A stretch of DNA of 64,000 nucleotides from Rotaria socialis (lineage: Eukaryota; Rotifera; Eurotatoria; Philodinida; Philodinidae). The stretch covers positions 62,001-126,000 of the forward strand of contig CAJNYU010002985.1 of assembly GCA_905331475.1 (NCBI GenBank), read 5' to 3'. Below, in pieces: positions 24,601-36,510 of this stretch; position 1 is the stretch's first letter; the number at the start of each line of letters is the position of its first letter. The notes beneath the pieces were generated by a model. The model did no database searches. It was given only the letters and a program-made list of their open reading frames with translations, and was not told the DNA's origin. The translations under genes and the position numbers were made by a program.

Positions 24601-25388
24601 TTCTGGAAGGAATCATACGAAACGATGATGTTCTAAAACTAGAAGTTATTTTTTGTTTTTATTAGTAAGAGCATATAGTTAGAGATGCATTCAACATGTG
24701 GGAGGAGTAGAGTCATAATAATAACATCAACATCAATAAGAAAAACAAATAATCAAGTCCTAGACACCGGGTCCACATGTCAAATTAATCAGTACTACAG
24801 TAATCTTGATGAGCTGTAATGCTCGAGACGCGAATATCTGTGTGGCAGTTGATAATAATAAAAAAGAGAAAAAGAAAAATGACAAATGAAGGAAGAGAAG
24901 TTAAAAATTGTAAGATTATAATTGTTAAACATGCTGAGTAACGACCGTGTTGCCGGTAATATTAGTGATCATCTTTTTCTAGAAAGCTTCTCTTTACGAT
25001 ATTAAAAACTCGAAGAAATAAAAATAAAAAAGCCGCTTTCCAATGCCAAATTATTTATACAAGTCGCATGTGATTTGAAATAATCAATAGCATGTCATTT
25101 AATAAATATTGATTTCTTTGTCAACACGGAATGCCTACCTGTTCCAGGCAATGTAACATTGAGTAAAAAGCAAAAACAGGCTAAACCATGTGGCATTTGT
25201 GGAACTGCTCGACGAAACATGCCCTGTTTAGGTGTATTTGAATTTGATGCGCCAGGAATCATTGATGGGCGTTTCGATGATGCTAGTGATACATGACTTC
25301 GACGTGGAGTTCGATTGCTTGTATTACTTGGTTCTTGTGTTAACGAATGTGTTTCATCGGCAGAAGTTTTAGCTGATGGAATCTTCAT
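21644..25388 (-). CDS. stum: Stum/SPEC3 family four-helix membrane protein, three exons
   Basis: Exons are 25139-25388, 23828-24001 and 21644-21792. The sum is 573 nt, exactly 191 codons. Residues 1-55 are polar, Ser/Thr/Pro-rich cytoplasmic sequence. The conserved Spec3 domain follows: MPHGLACFCFLLNVTLPGTG, then TLISAFAVFCCGK, NIVAFLYNILAAILQ and ATIFLLVGWIWSIRWG, giving hydrophobic segments typical of the family. The last exon gives a short polar tail (SGNKNPAAQPTPF...NEQDVV). Drosophila Stum is needed for mechanical sensing in proprioceptive neurons; sea urchin SPEC3 is a ciliary membrane protein. Reading through the second donor would stop at 23766 instead. The spliced form is preferred because phase, acceptor (TTTTATAG) and a nearby AATAAA all agree. 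Introns are 1.1 and 2.0 kb. Confidence 0.8.
23117..23143. repeat. CT microsatellite in the second Stum intron
   Basis: About 12 CT units. Similar CT/GA tracts lie at 24571-24592 (first intron of the same gene) and 25618-25642 (upstream of its start). Confidence 0.8.
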
Positions 25389-28300
25389 TTTATCGAGCTA
25401 GGTTTTTGTCGTCTTCTAGCTACAAATACGCTCAATCGTAATCTAAAAATAAAATATTGGCCAAGAATAACGAACACATGTATGTTGTTTCCTCATCTAT
25501 GTTGTGATCAATTCGAAGAAATTACATAAATGCACACTCTTATACATCACTAGTTTTCTACTGCTATGTGCTATATTTGTGTCTTCTAATCTTGCTAGAA
25601 GAGAGCAGAAAGAGCGAAAGAGAGAGAGAGAGAGAGAGAGAGAAAACAAGAGAAGAAATGGAAAGAGAGTAGGCGACGACGACAAGTCGTACGCTCTACC
25701 GTCTTCATCGTATCCCTGTCATTCTTTCCAACAAACGTCTTTCATCTCCTCTGTCACAGACCAGCCTGCATTTCTCGAACAAGAAACTGTTTATCTGTAT
25801 ATTTTTTCTCTTTATAATAAAGATTTTGAAACGATGTACTTCGACCTACTATAAAGTGTTTTCTACAACACTATTGAGATTAATATATATGCACATTGCA
25901 GGCGAACAAGAAACAATATATGCACAACAACATTGATAACAGCGGTTATCATTTGTACCAAAAAAGATTCTACACCTATCTGCTCCACCTATTTATCTAT
26001 TTTTTTTGCCAAGCACGCACGATCCATTTATAAACATAAAGAAAGGGAAAAGCAAATCTCGAATAATAATGATGGCACTTTCAAGTGCCTCTACGTCCGA
26101 TAGAGAACTAAACAAAACAAAAAATATATATATATATATATCACTCGCCTCGAATGGAAAATTTCTAAAAGAGAAAAAAAGATTGCTTAATTGTATATAT
26201 CATTTTTCGTTTCCAATTTTTTGATGAATGATTCTACGGCAAAAGATTTGATTCAATATACCTATTCGAAGTATTCGTTAAGCAAATGTCAAAAAGGAGA
26301 GAGAGAGAAAAATCTTCATTTTTTGTTACAAATAAACTTCATCTACTTTCTTCTCTCTATCAGATATTCCTTTGAGAATAAAAGTAATTTCTGCCTTTTT
26401 TATGCTTGATTAGATGGCGAAGAAAAAACAAATTTCATTCTCGTAGGAATTCTTTTATCGAAGGATATTCAAATATAAGTAATAGATCTGGGCAAATACA
26501 AAACCATCTCCTATTCTGATAATAGCCAATTTTTTTTATATGTTTCATGAATAATCCTGATGCGCTATTAAATAGTATCATTCTTAGATTTTATTGCTTA
26601 GTATTATAATTTTATCGATGATAAGTAGTAAAATGTTCACGATAATTTTTTTCGAAAATCAGATTAATTCAATCGTAATAAATTATTGATTTCATAGTTG
26701 TTTTATCTTAGAAATGCGATCATACGAATGCCATGTATAAGATTGTTGATTTATTGAGACATATTCCGAGATAAAAATAAAAATAAAGTGATTATTCTGG
26801 CACTTTTTAAAATTAGAAAAATAAAAATATTGCGACTTTTTTTCTTCGATGAATTCTTCGTATTACTGTCATGATGAATAATATGGTGATTGCTACTATC
26901 TGTAGACAGGCGTAATTATCTTTAATCAATATAGACTTATTGACTAACTATAGACTGTCAACTTTAAGTATGTATGTCTAAATGAACCATGAAACTATTT
27001 TAATTAGATATAATTGATTTTGACATAGTCACATATGTTATTATGATTATTGTTTTATTCAGAGGTTTTTTGTTTTCTTTTGTCAGTAAATATTATTATC
27101 GGTCAATTTTTTATGGCATTCTCAAAAATTTAATGAAATAATTTCTCGAACTCCTAGGGAAAAATTACAAAATGAATACATCTCTTGATGTGTCACTTTC
27201 ATTCTCGACTCTTCAAATACCTTTTGAATTTATGATATATGATGCTTGTGATGTGCTTGATTAACTTGAAGTTTATGCATAACGTAAATGGGCGTTTCTT
27301 CCTGAAAAATATATGCAATCAAGCTCCGAACAAATGAAAAGAATTTCAATTAGTAGATAAAGAATTTACTTTCGTGAGTCATATATCGGCAAGACAACAA
27401 TCAATGAAACTTTTATATAAGCTACTATATTTTAGAAAATTATTAGTCGTTTTAAATAGATAATAAAGATAAATATGAAAGTAGAATATATTTTTTGCTA
27501 ATTATTTCTTCTAATGTTGTTATTTCATTGAAATTAGGCTTCTATTGCCTTTGTTTGCGCAAGTAGCTAGAAACAAAACTTAGAAAATTCTTTTCCTATC
27601 CAAATAAAAAACATGATTATACAGAGCTGATTTACAGGATATCCGTATGTGTAAGAGATATTTAATGATCTTTCTATAATGATCTAGTACTCGGAAAAGT
27701 ATTCACAAAACTTTCAAGGTTTCGAGAAAATGAAAGATGTACTGAGGAAACGGATGTTCTTGTATGTTTCAAGCACTCCTCAAAAATATTTACATTTTTA
27801 GATGTAAATATGCATCGATCTAAATGATCTCAAGTTGCAACCTTTTCCTCTTGTTTTGCTGTGTAATTGCAGTTAAGAAGACTTGTATATATATATATAT
27901 TTATATAACCGAAGCTTTAATCATGTCTGTAGAGATAGTAAATAAATGATAAAAGTGCGAAGTCCTTGAAAACTTATTAATTAACACGGATACGCATTTT
28001 ACTGGTCAGTTAATTCGTGAAAGGAAAGAAATAGATACGATTGATGCATCTTGTTTACAGCTGCTAATGTTTTATTTTGGAACTATCCAAATTAGAGGCA
28101 AAAACAAATATGAAATAGAATATGCCTATTTTATGATTTGAATATTGTATACTTGAGAAAACAGTTGTCGTTTGGAGACAACGATATAGATTCGCTGATG
28201 TTATGATCAAAATTCATGTTATAATCTGTAGAGCAAATCTGAGTAAATAATAATTCTTGTAATTCTACTAGACTTTTAAAAACATATACGAAATCTACGA

Positions 28301-31300
28301 CTAATTAATTGAAAGTATGAACTTTTAATAGTTTAGATTGGTATAGGACAATACAATTGAGTCGAACCGGGTTATGTTAATTACAAAGAACTTATCTACA
28401 TTTTTTCCATGATGCTATGTGCATTTTGTTTGAAGGAAGTTAATAGAATGCAATGTTCACAAGAGACTGGTTCATTAGTTTTTGCGGTCAAAAAAAAAAG
28501 AGAAAAGTTTTTTCTTGCCATAGAATAAAACTACTGAGAAATGTAAATCAACGAATTTTTTCCAAAAACGAGTTGTTAGATAAATCTTATTCCTATTTAC
28601 TAGATAAAATATAGCTATTCACAATAGTTAATAGAAAATGTCAAGTTGAATTGTAGATTCATCGCTCTTGAATATTGCAGTGCAAGTATTTAGATATAGT
28701 TCACCGTTAGAAATTTTATTTATCTTAGTGTCTCTAAACTACTTTGATATGCAGTTGTAAAACGTCGGCTATTTCCGAACAGAAGAATCTATTCTTACTT
28801 CACTTTCGGCAATAAATTTTGTTGATGCATATAATTTAGAAGAGTTTATGATCTTTTTACTATCAATGGCGGTAGAGAAGTATCTGGTTTGTAGATTTTG
28901 AAATAGTTTTTCTCCGAAAAATAAATAAATGGCAGTTGTATAAAAACAAAGAGAATTCTATCAATTAACATCAGATAAGGTCGGTCTTCGCGGAAAAAAT
29001 TTAAAAAAAGGAAAGCTGGACGCCAAAAAAATTATTTAAAAATATTCTCTTTGCTTTATAGCGTAAGAAGAGCTAAATTGCATGTTGTCTTGAGTTACCA
29101 CGCAATTATCTTTGATCTGAGTTCCCGATAATTATCTTAAAATGAGACAAGTAATGGTATACGTATATGCGTGTATGCTGATCTGTTTCTTTAACTCAGC
29201 GCAATTCTAAAACATATAGAGTAGTTAATGTCACCATCAAAAGCACAGTATTGATGTAAATCTTTAACTAATTCGAAAGTTAATGAATGCATGAGATCAA
29301 TTAGTTTAGTATCGAAAGGGATTTAATAAAATAGATCTTTTTCTTTAATTCTTCCGGTGATTTATTCAAACTGAGATCATATCGAAGAGTTCATGCAAAT
29401 TTTCTTACCCTATAACACGACATTTCAAAGAGAGAGAGAGAATGGTCCACATACAGGCATGACTGACTACTTTAACAAGCGAATCTTCTTTTTCGATAGT
29501 CATTAAAAATATTTAATTGTTTTCTTCTTCTCAATAAAACATGTACGGATGCAGGACGTGACAAGTTCTTTTGTTAGAAATTCTTAATTTTGCTTAATGA
29601 ACTTCAAGATTGATAATATTAAGATCTTAAAAACTTGTTTGAAAAAGAAAATCTATTCATATAAACATTCATATTAGGAGCCATGAGAAAGCCTAATTAA
29701 AAAATGGGGTTTTGCCTTACCCTATATCGCAAAATGTTCTTTAACAATATATTACGAATGACATCTCATAGAGAACTCAGGGTTGAGCATTGTCAAATAT
29801 AGGGAATGGAAGGAAAACCAAAATAAGAAATTACACGATTACACAACCGTTTAGACATTTTCTTTTTCATTGATTTAAAGATTACAATGACTGTATCGTT
29901 GTTTCTCGAGAAAAAGATGTCTACAAGTCAAATACCATTCAATCGAAATGAATTTTCTCAAATGATTAACTTCTATAACGTCGGCTGCCGGAAGAAAAAA
30001 AATTTAATCGAAGAAGTGGTGATGTATTTTCAGCATACTTGTTTAGTTGTAGTTGTCGATGGAGAGATGGAAATTGAAAGCAATCGATAGTAATAAGACT
30101 TTCTATTAATCTTTTCGTTTAGAAAGACATGTAATTCAAATGATTTAGAATAGTGATCGATACAAGAATACAAGGAAAATAGAATGAGAATTTTGAGTTC
30201 CAGAAATCGTATGCGAAACTTTTCCATTGCTCCTTAAAAAAACTCAGTTTACGTAATAATGTTTGAAGTGACACGTTTTTTTGGTGTCATTATATACTAA
30301 GGTTAATGCATGAATGAAAATAATCTTCAGGTATTGACTTTTTATAATATCCTTATTGTTGCATTAGTTTCATCCTGAAAACAGGCATCTAGTGGTAACT
30401 TGACCAGACTTTCAATTAAAAACAAACATGAATACACTCAGCATTGAAGACTTCTGTGAATTTCATCAAACATAAATCATAAAAATGTCGCTTCAGGCAA
30501 CTGTCAATAAGTAATGGAAGAGAGATTGCTCTATCAAATACAATAATTAGTTTTCTCGTACTATTTAACTTATTGATATCGATTTTCTCCTTTGAATTAT
30601 ATACTTAGGTCTGGCCAAAAGTTCTGCAATCGTTATTGACAATTTTATAAACCAGTTAACATTCAAGCGATTGTTGCATGGATAAATAGTGGAATGTCTT
30701 ATCTATAATGAAATATATATATATCGGCTTGTCCGAGCGTAACGCGATGACGAAAAAAGGGCAAAAAGTTCTGGATGATGTGATTGTTCTTAATTTTTCT
30801 GCGAATCTTCTGCAGTATCGAATAGAATTTTCTATAAGTATGTTGTAGCCGACAGAAATGAAATGATCATCGAGAAAACTGAAGATATTAATATATACTC
30901 AAAATCTTAAAAATTTTAATTCAAAAAGTTTGCATTTACTTTTATCACCATCGAACGAAAACTTCTGCTAGCCTCAAACTGTTTGTATAGCTTGTACAAT
31001 GAAATACTTTTATTAGATAACTCTATCTACTTAACAGTGGTATTATAATCAATTCAATAGATATATTAATACAAGAAACCTTTCATAAACGTCATGAATA
31101 CTGCCGAGATTGGGTTCTTTTCGGATACTATCGATAAAAGTAAACATTTCGTGATAAATTCAATTGTGACCTGTCTACAGGTGTGTTCCTATTGAACCTT
31201 GAAAATGATTATGTTACAATTCATGAAAATGAATTGTTTCATTCACGAAGCAATAAAAACTATTTACTTACATGATTTCAAACGTATATCTATTATTTTA

Positions 31301-31584
31301 ATTTAGATTTTGTAGAATGATTAATTAATCGATGATAGAATGACTCACTAATTTGTATAGTCTTACCAGCTGAATTTCTTCTGTCAATTCTATTAAAGAA
31401 TTGATAATAAAATACTTGAATGGATTTTATGTTTTATGTTGATAATATAAAATTATGTATTGTTTATGAGAATCTGCTGTATAATCAATTTTAATTGTGT
31501 GTCCAGTAAAAAATTTTAGGGATTAAAATCGATTAAAATTTCGAAATCCTCTGGGCATAAACCAAATTGATAATAGGATTTTTC
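25389..31584. other. Gene-poor AT-rich stretch
   Basis: Apart from the GA tract at 25618, about 6 kb contains no coding region I can support. Open frames are short, overlap on both strands and encode poly-Lys/Phe/Ile-type sequence. There are no strings of splice-site-bounded conserved exons. One possible Tc1-like terminal sequence near 30609 is described as a finding. The stretch could hold distal regulatory DNA or decayed repeats. Confidence 0.5.
25618..25642. repeat. GA microsatellite about 230 bp upstream of the Stum start codon
   Basis: About 12 GA units on plus, CT on the coding strand of the minus-strand gene. Its place suggests a promoter-proximal GAGA tract, but simple repeats are common throughout this window. 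Confidence 0.6.
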
Positions 31585-31720
31585 CGCAACAAAATCAAAA
31601 TCATCATCGATTGAAATCAAGATTCCAATCTCTCTCAATCGATTATTCATATTCGACAATCGATTGAGAGTGATTTCAATTTCGATTCTAATCGATTAAA
31701 AGTTTGATTTTGTTGCAGAA
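31585..31720. repeat. Imperfect inverted repeat rich in ATCGATT
   Basis: The left end CGCAACAAAATCAAA is mirrored by TTTGATTTTGTTGCAG at the right. Between them, CTCTCAATCGATT and AATCGATTGAGAG face each other around a loop of about 13 bp near 31651. The arms are about 60 bp with several mismatches. ATCGATTAAAA units also occur on both sides (31520-31545, 31750-31765). Confidence 0.75.
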
Positions 31721-31821
31721 TAATTCAACTGAAATCTTTGATTATAATCAATAAAAATCGATTAAAAAAGTATAATAATCAATTCGCACAATTGTAATTC
31801 ATAAGAGTTAGCTCTTGTAGA

Positions 31822-32238
31822 ACTCACACACGTAAATTTAGTTACTGATTAAGAAAATGTTTTCAAGGAATATGAATCGGACAGATCAGATGATATCGTT
31901 TAGGCAAACTGAATTTCATCAGCACTATTACTATGAAATAGAGAAACTTGCAAAGTTTACCATCAGTGCTTTATAAGGAGCTAGTTAACTGTTGAGTCGA
32001 AGGAAGAAGCCATTTATAAGGGTGCTTTTAAAAGCACCCTTATAAATGGCTTCTTCCTTCGACTCAACAGTTAACTAGCTCCTAATAAAGCACTGATGGT
32101 AAACTTTGCAAGTTTCTCTATTTCATAGTAATAGTGCTGATGAAATTCAGTTTGCCTAAACGATATCATCTGATCTGTCCGATTCATATTCCTTGAAAAC
32201 ATTTTCTTAATCAGTAACTAAATTTACGTGTGTGAGTC
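31822..32238. repeat. Near-perfect 417-bp palindrome, no spacer
   Basis: Arms 31822-32029 and 32030-32238 are reverse complements base for base, except for one substitution (31975 against 32084) and one single-base indel near 32220. The centre is GGTGCTTTTAAAAGCACC. Weaker symmetry continues about 8 bp outward (CTTGTAG against CTACAAC). The hexamer CATAAG occurs in direct orientation on both sides (31800-31805 and 32250-32255), which could be a target duplication. A transcript would fold into a 200-bp hairpin. The near identity means the structure is young or kept identical by gene conversion. No coding sequence is visible in it. Confidence 0.95.
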
Positions 32239-33629
32239 CTACAACAGTCATAAGTTTAATCCAATTACACAACTTGAATCTATTTCAATGCATTCTCAGA
32301 TTATCTAAGTTACAGTTATATATATTTCCAGTAAAATGCGGAGAGGAAAATAAATAGAGACGTTTTAATATAAAATTCTGACTACTACCTGGTTTTACAT
32401 CTGATTACTCCTTCCTTTTTAGCAAGTGATATTTATTGGAACTCTATTTTAACATACCATTTACTGCAATTTCTTCTCTCATTCCTATCACGACTATTCA
32501 TTGGAGCAGTCCCGAAAAAATTCCCAAGAACCTCTTTATTTTTCCTTACGTTGGAAATCTTTTAGTAAGAGTGTTTATAATTTCAAGTATTCATTAAAGA
32601 GAATATTTTATTATTAGATTCAAAATAAAAAAAACGTAGTGGCATGTTTTCAATTGAACAAAAAAAAAGACTAATATCACATTTGAGGAACTCGGTGGAG
32701 TGCTTTTTTTAATCTGAAACTCCAGTAAAAGTTCGTATAAATTAAGAATTTTAAATATCTAGCAATAAATTCTTACAATATAGTATACCACAGTTCAATC
32801 AGAAACGCTGATCTATTTCTGTAATGAAAACCTAAATTTCTCTACTCTCTATTCTTTGATTGTCTGTTCACCTTTGAAAATCGGCTACTTCTGTATTATC
32901 ACGAGATAGCATATTTAGAAGGAACACAAGTACAATTCTACTAAATATGAGAAGAAGTTTTTGTATAAGAATGGTTTAAATCCTATCAAAATAATGATCT
33001 AAAGTGAAGAAAGGCTGTATAAAACCTTTTTATTATCTTGGTTCGACAGCTGTCTAAATCTTTCATGGTTTTCAGCGTACAAGTTTCTTTCGGAGTTTAG
33101 TGACCTTCTGTAGAAAAAAAGAGCAAATATTTCATGGTTTTCTAACAAATTCCTAACGATTAAAATCGAAAAAATCAAATATTTTAGCTAGGACTGTTAA
33201 CTAAAAGTCCCCATGCAACATTTTTCTTCCCTGTTAATCAATTGTAGTCGATAATCACTTGTTAATTAAATAAATGCATAAGCATAGAAAGCGAGCGCTT
33301 TTTGTTGATAGTCAAATGTTTAACACAAAACTTTTACAATTTTTACATTTCTGATGTTTAAAATATAGTTATTAAAATATTAAAATCTCACAGATAAGCA
33401 CACCCACAGGGATCGCAATTCTCAAACCTCTGAAAAGAAGTTTTCCCGTCTTTGCTCAATTTCGGACGCATCTGATGAACTAAAGTTGCTCAGTATCAAG
33501 TATAACTGATTAGATCATGAATCTTTTTTTCTCAAATCTGAAACCATTTTAATACCATTAAAACAGCCTTATGTCATATATATATATACGTATATATACG
33601 TTCTTGAACTGTTCTCGATTTTGATCACA
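32239..33629. other. Intergenic, nothing recognised
   Basis: AT-rich DNA without supported genes. No long open frame, RNA gene or clear mobile element was seen. Confidence 0.5.
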
Positions 33630-33900
33630 ATGCAACATGATCGAAATGGTAACCTTGAATTCAAGAACAACAAAATTGTTAGTTCGTTGTCTTTTGCTTT
33701 AGGCTCTTATCAGTCTGCTCCAAAATGGTAAGTTCCAATTCAATATTAAAATTATTTCTAAAATCTTTTTTTGCTGTGTTTTAGGTTGATATCGATTATG
33801 ATCGAAATGGTAAGTTCGAGTTTAATAATAATAAAGCTGTTTATTCATTAATTGTGTTTTGTTTTAGATTGTTATCGGTATGGTCAAAATTATACGTTAA
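33630..33900 (+). repeat. Degenerate tandem array, about three units of 85-115 bp
   Basis: The core ATGATCGAAATGGTAA (33635-33650) recurs as ATGATCGAAATGGTAAG (near 33797-33813), with degenerate forms CTCCAAAATGGTAAGTTC (33717-33735) and GTATGGTCAAAATTATA (33877-33893). Each is preceded by a T-rich stretch ending in TTTAG. The units therefore look like short exon, GTAAGT donor, T-rich intron, TAG acceptor. No continuous reading frame links them. Confidence 0.5.
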
Positions 33901-34561
33901 CGGGGTAGATATATATATAAGATGGTTGATGAAAGCTAACGGGATAGATTAAGGGTAAGAGGATAGGTGTCCACAACCACAGAGATACAAGTATGGTGAT
34001 TGTGATATGTATTTAATATCATTGTATAGATGCTGTATAGCAAGTGCCGAATATGAAGTTTTCAGTGCATTGCAATATGCATCATTTCATAAAATCGGCT
34101 ACACGGGTAATGCACAATAATTTTTAGTCGAAGTTGGAAAAAACCAAGCATGTGAAGTGTGCGTTATATTGTTGACTTAAGATAAAAAAGTAGACGATGC
34201 AGTTAAAATGCATCAAACGAAATGCGATAAAAGAAATTTACTTTTTCAGCGAAATACTGTTCGTCTGACAGTGAAGCAACAAAGGTAAATATAGAGCGTT
34301 TTGAGTGCGAGCAGATCGGAATCAAAAAGAATAATGTTTTTTTTTTATTGCTTTTTACCTTTGTCAGGTAGTGAAATGAAGAAAGGAACAGCAATTTTTT
34401 GAAAAAAACGACGAAATAGCTGAGGCAAGAGAAAGACTTTTTCTCGCACGTGGTTGTTAAAAATAAAAGAGTCCAACAAAAAGGCGAGATTATTTGAATT
34501 GCAAACACAAAATAAATGCACACACGCATACATAAATACAAATTTTAAAATAGAATCAAAC

Positions 34562-34719
34562 ATGAGCAACTCAATGACTCAAACTAGCAGCAGTGCTACT
34601 TTGAGAACGCATAGCATCTTCTGGTTAGATGCTTCAGTCAATAATGAAGAAAATATTACGGCTCAAAAGAAACTACGAAGCAGTATTAATCAATTACGGA
34701 CGTTTGTCGATCCTGAAGN
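34562..34719 (+). pseudogene. 5' exon of an ART-TPR gene, separated from its body
   Basis: The frame starts MSNSMTQTSSS and continues through IFWLDASVN, AQKKLRSSINQLRTFVDPE. From memory, this is the opening segment of the rotifer ADP-ribosyltransferase/TPR proteins. It runs straight into a single unknown base at 34720 and then into DNA that is the 3' end of the minus-strand copy, so the expected next segment of the protein is missing. The exon lies on plus while the ART and TPR body lies on minus. It is therefore a detached fragment, created by rearrangement or by assembly error. Confidence 0.6.
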
Positions 34720-34720
34720 C
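34720..34720. other. Single undetermined base (n) at the left rearrangement border
   Basis: The only n noticed in the window. It lies exactly between the plus-strand 5' exon and the left inverted arm, so the join could be natural or could come from assembly or cloning. Confidence 0.95.
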
Positions 34721-35426
34721 TTTTGCTTCTTTCGGAGGCACTGTTTTCTTCATAGAGTAACATCGATTTTTCACATATTTTTACAATCTCTCACTGTTTT
34801 GGGGATTCCATTAATACAAAAAAGAACAAGTAGGTCGCAGATTATTATCATTATCATTATTATTTTTTATTTTTTATTTTTTATTTTTAATTTATCTTCT
34901 ACTCTTTTAACATTATCCTTTATCTTTACTACGTTAGGATGATTAAGTGGCAATGCTACTTCATAAATTGTCTGAGCCTTCTTCATATATATCAATGCCT
35001 GTTCTAATTCAACCTTGTATTCATACACAAGACCCATGTTTCTGTAGGTACTTGCAATATCTGGATGTTGAGCAGGAAGTGACTTCAATCTGATTTTAAG
35101 TGATCGATTGTAATGATCCAATGCGAGATCATAATGACCGAGACATTGATGAACCCCACCAATATTGTTGTACGACGCACCCAAATCAGGATGATCCGGT
35201 GGTAGATGCTTCTTCCAAATAGCAAGTGACTTCTCATAGAAGTCAAGGGCTTCAAAATACTTCTTCTCCTCTTGATAGATGTTACCAATATTGTTGTAAA
35301 AGGAGGCCATCTTCGGGTGATTCTCATCGTGTGCTTGTTTGAAGAGTGACACGGCTTGATTGTACGATTCGAGTGCTCGACCACGATCACCTTTCGTTTG
35401 ATGAACTGTACCGATACTGTTGTGTG
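34721..35426 (-). repeat. Left arm of an inverted duplication (TPR 3' half plus 3' UTR)
   Basis: Read on minus, this arm matches 36519-37220 on plus, from the CACAACAG(T/C)ATCGG of the fourth TPR to well past the stop codon (TAATGATAATAATAAT, GCGACCTA). Identity is high but not complete, with scattered substitutions, so the arms are diverged paralogues and not one sequence read twice. Confidence 0.85.
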
Positions 35427-36510
35427 TGTTACCAATATTGACATGATCGGATGGACGAGTTTGCATCCTCATCTCGAGTGATTTCTGGTACCATTCGAGA
35501 CTCGCATCATACTCACCTTCCGCATTAGCAATCATACCAAGACGTTGATACAACGCATAAATGGAGGGATCATTCGATGGAAGTTCGCTCAACCATTGAC
35601 GATAGTACTTTCCGGCCAAATCGAATTTTCCCATATCGAGCATCACATCACCAAGAGAGAGAAGATTCGTTTCCTCTCTGTTGTATTCGTTCTTCATGTG
35701 ATCATACAGTTGTTTGAGATCGTTGTCATGATCACTACATAGTGTCATTCGAATGATTATTGACATTGTTGCATCAGCTGATAATGATGATGATTGATCA
35801 TGAGAAACTTGATTCAACCGAAAATTTGAACCAAGCATAAACAATACTTCAGATTCTTCTCCACAATAATAACTGAATTCATCAATTTGTGCAAATGGTC
35901 GTCTATTATTGCCGTTCTTCATACAAACTACACTAGGATCAGCGTCAATTTCGAAAACAACAACTACATGATCGCCCGATGCACATAAATGCATATTTTG
36001 TTGAACAAATCTTTCTGCTATTTTACGATTTAATGACGTCGATAAAAATGAATTCAATGAAATTATTGATCCACATGATTTTTCTAACTTTTTATATTCC
36101 ACTATTGATAAGACCTGACCACGATATACAGTGACGCGCTTTTGACATTGATGAGCAAGCAATTGTTCGTAAATATCTCGAATAACAGTTCGAAATAGAA
36201 CAATTAATTCCGTGTTTCGTACACGCAACGCCTTATTCATTATACGATACAAAAATGACTCACGTGTATACCACCATATCGCTGTGGCCGATTCATATGC
36301 CATATGAAATTCATTCACCAATTTCAAATCCGCCTCATTGGTCTTGTATTCTTTTTTCAATAATGCCAACAATTCATTTTTGTCTTGTTGACTGGGCTTC
36401 ATTCTGATCAAAACGTCGATCAGCAATTGTGAATGCAAAAATTCACCGTTCAACTCTGTTGAACTACGATCCAAAATATCCATGGCCAAAGCTTCTTCGT
36501 TGCGGCCGCG
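34867..36510 (-). CDS. ADP-ribosyltransferase (ARTC) with C-terminal TPR repeats, 5' end missing
   Basis: A single long frame on minus. Its N-terminal half matches the arginine-specific mono-ADP-ribosyltransferase fold: GEFLHSQLLIDVLIRM, WWYTRESFLYR, then the R-S-EXE triad as VTVYRGQ (Arg), SFLSTSLN (Ser-Thr-Ser) and CGEESEVLFMLGS (Glu-Ser-Glu). The C-terminal half holds about six kinesin-light-chain-like TPR units of 42 residues (ALDFYEKSLAIWKKHLP, HPDLGASYNNIGGVHQ), which bind proteins. The enzyme would transfer ADP-ribose from NAD to arginine of a target. No signal peptide is seen; the true N-terminus is lost at the 36510-36519 junction, beyond which the frame only reads antisense TPR DNA. 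All catalytic motifs are intact, so the body could be functional if transcribed. Confidence 0.8.
   Translation of the reverse strand, partial: RGRNEEALAMDILDRSSTELNGEFLHSQLLIDVLIRMKPSQQDKNELLALLKKEYKTNEADLKLVNEFHMAYESATAIWWYTRESFLYRIMNKALRVRNTELIVLFRTVIRDIYEQLLAHQCQKRVTVYRGQVLSIVEYKKLEKSCGSIISLNSFLSTSLNRKIAERFVQQNMHLCASGDHVVVVFEIDADPSVVCMKNGNNRRPFAQIDEFSYYCGEESEVLFMLGSNFRLNQVSHDQSSSLSADATMSIIIRMTLCSDHDNDLKQLYDHMKNEYNREETNLLSLGDVMLDMGKFDLAGKYYRQWLSELPSNDPSIYALYQRLGMIANAEGEYDASLEWYQKSLEMRMQTRPSDHVNIGNTHNSIGTVHQTKGDRGRALESYNQAVSLFKQAHDENHPKMASFYNNIGNIYQEEKKYFEALDFYEKSLAIWKKHLPPDHPDLGASYNNIGGVHQCLGHYDLALDHYNRSLKIRLKSLPAQHPDIASTYRNMGLVYEYKVELEQALIYMKKAQTIYEVALPLNHPNVVKIKDNVKRVEDKLKIKNKK

Noticed and set aside
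33630-33870. EF-hand-like reading (DIDYDRNGKFEF)
   Set aside because: Only one unit reads this way; the others break frame and lack the loop acids.
34203-34569. Two overlapping minus-strand frames before the ART locus
   Set aside because: Phe/Leu/Cys-rich low-complexity translations without splice or family support, antisense to the ART 5' exon.
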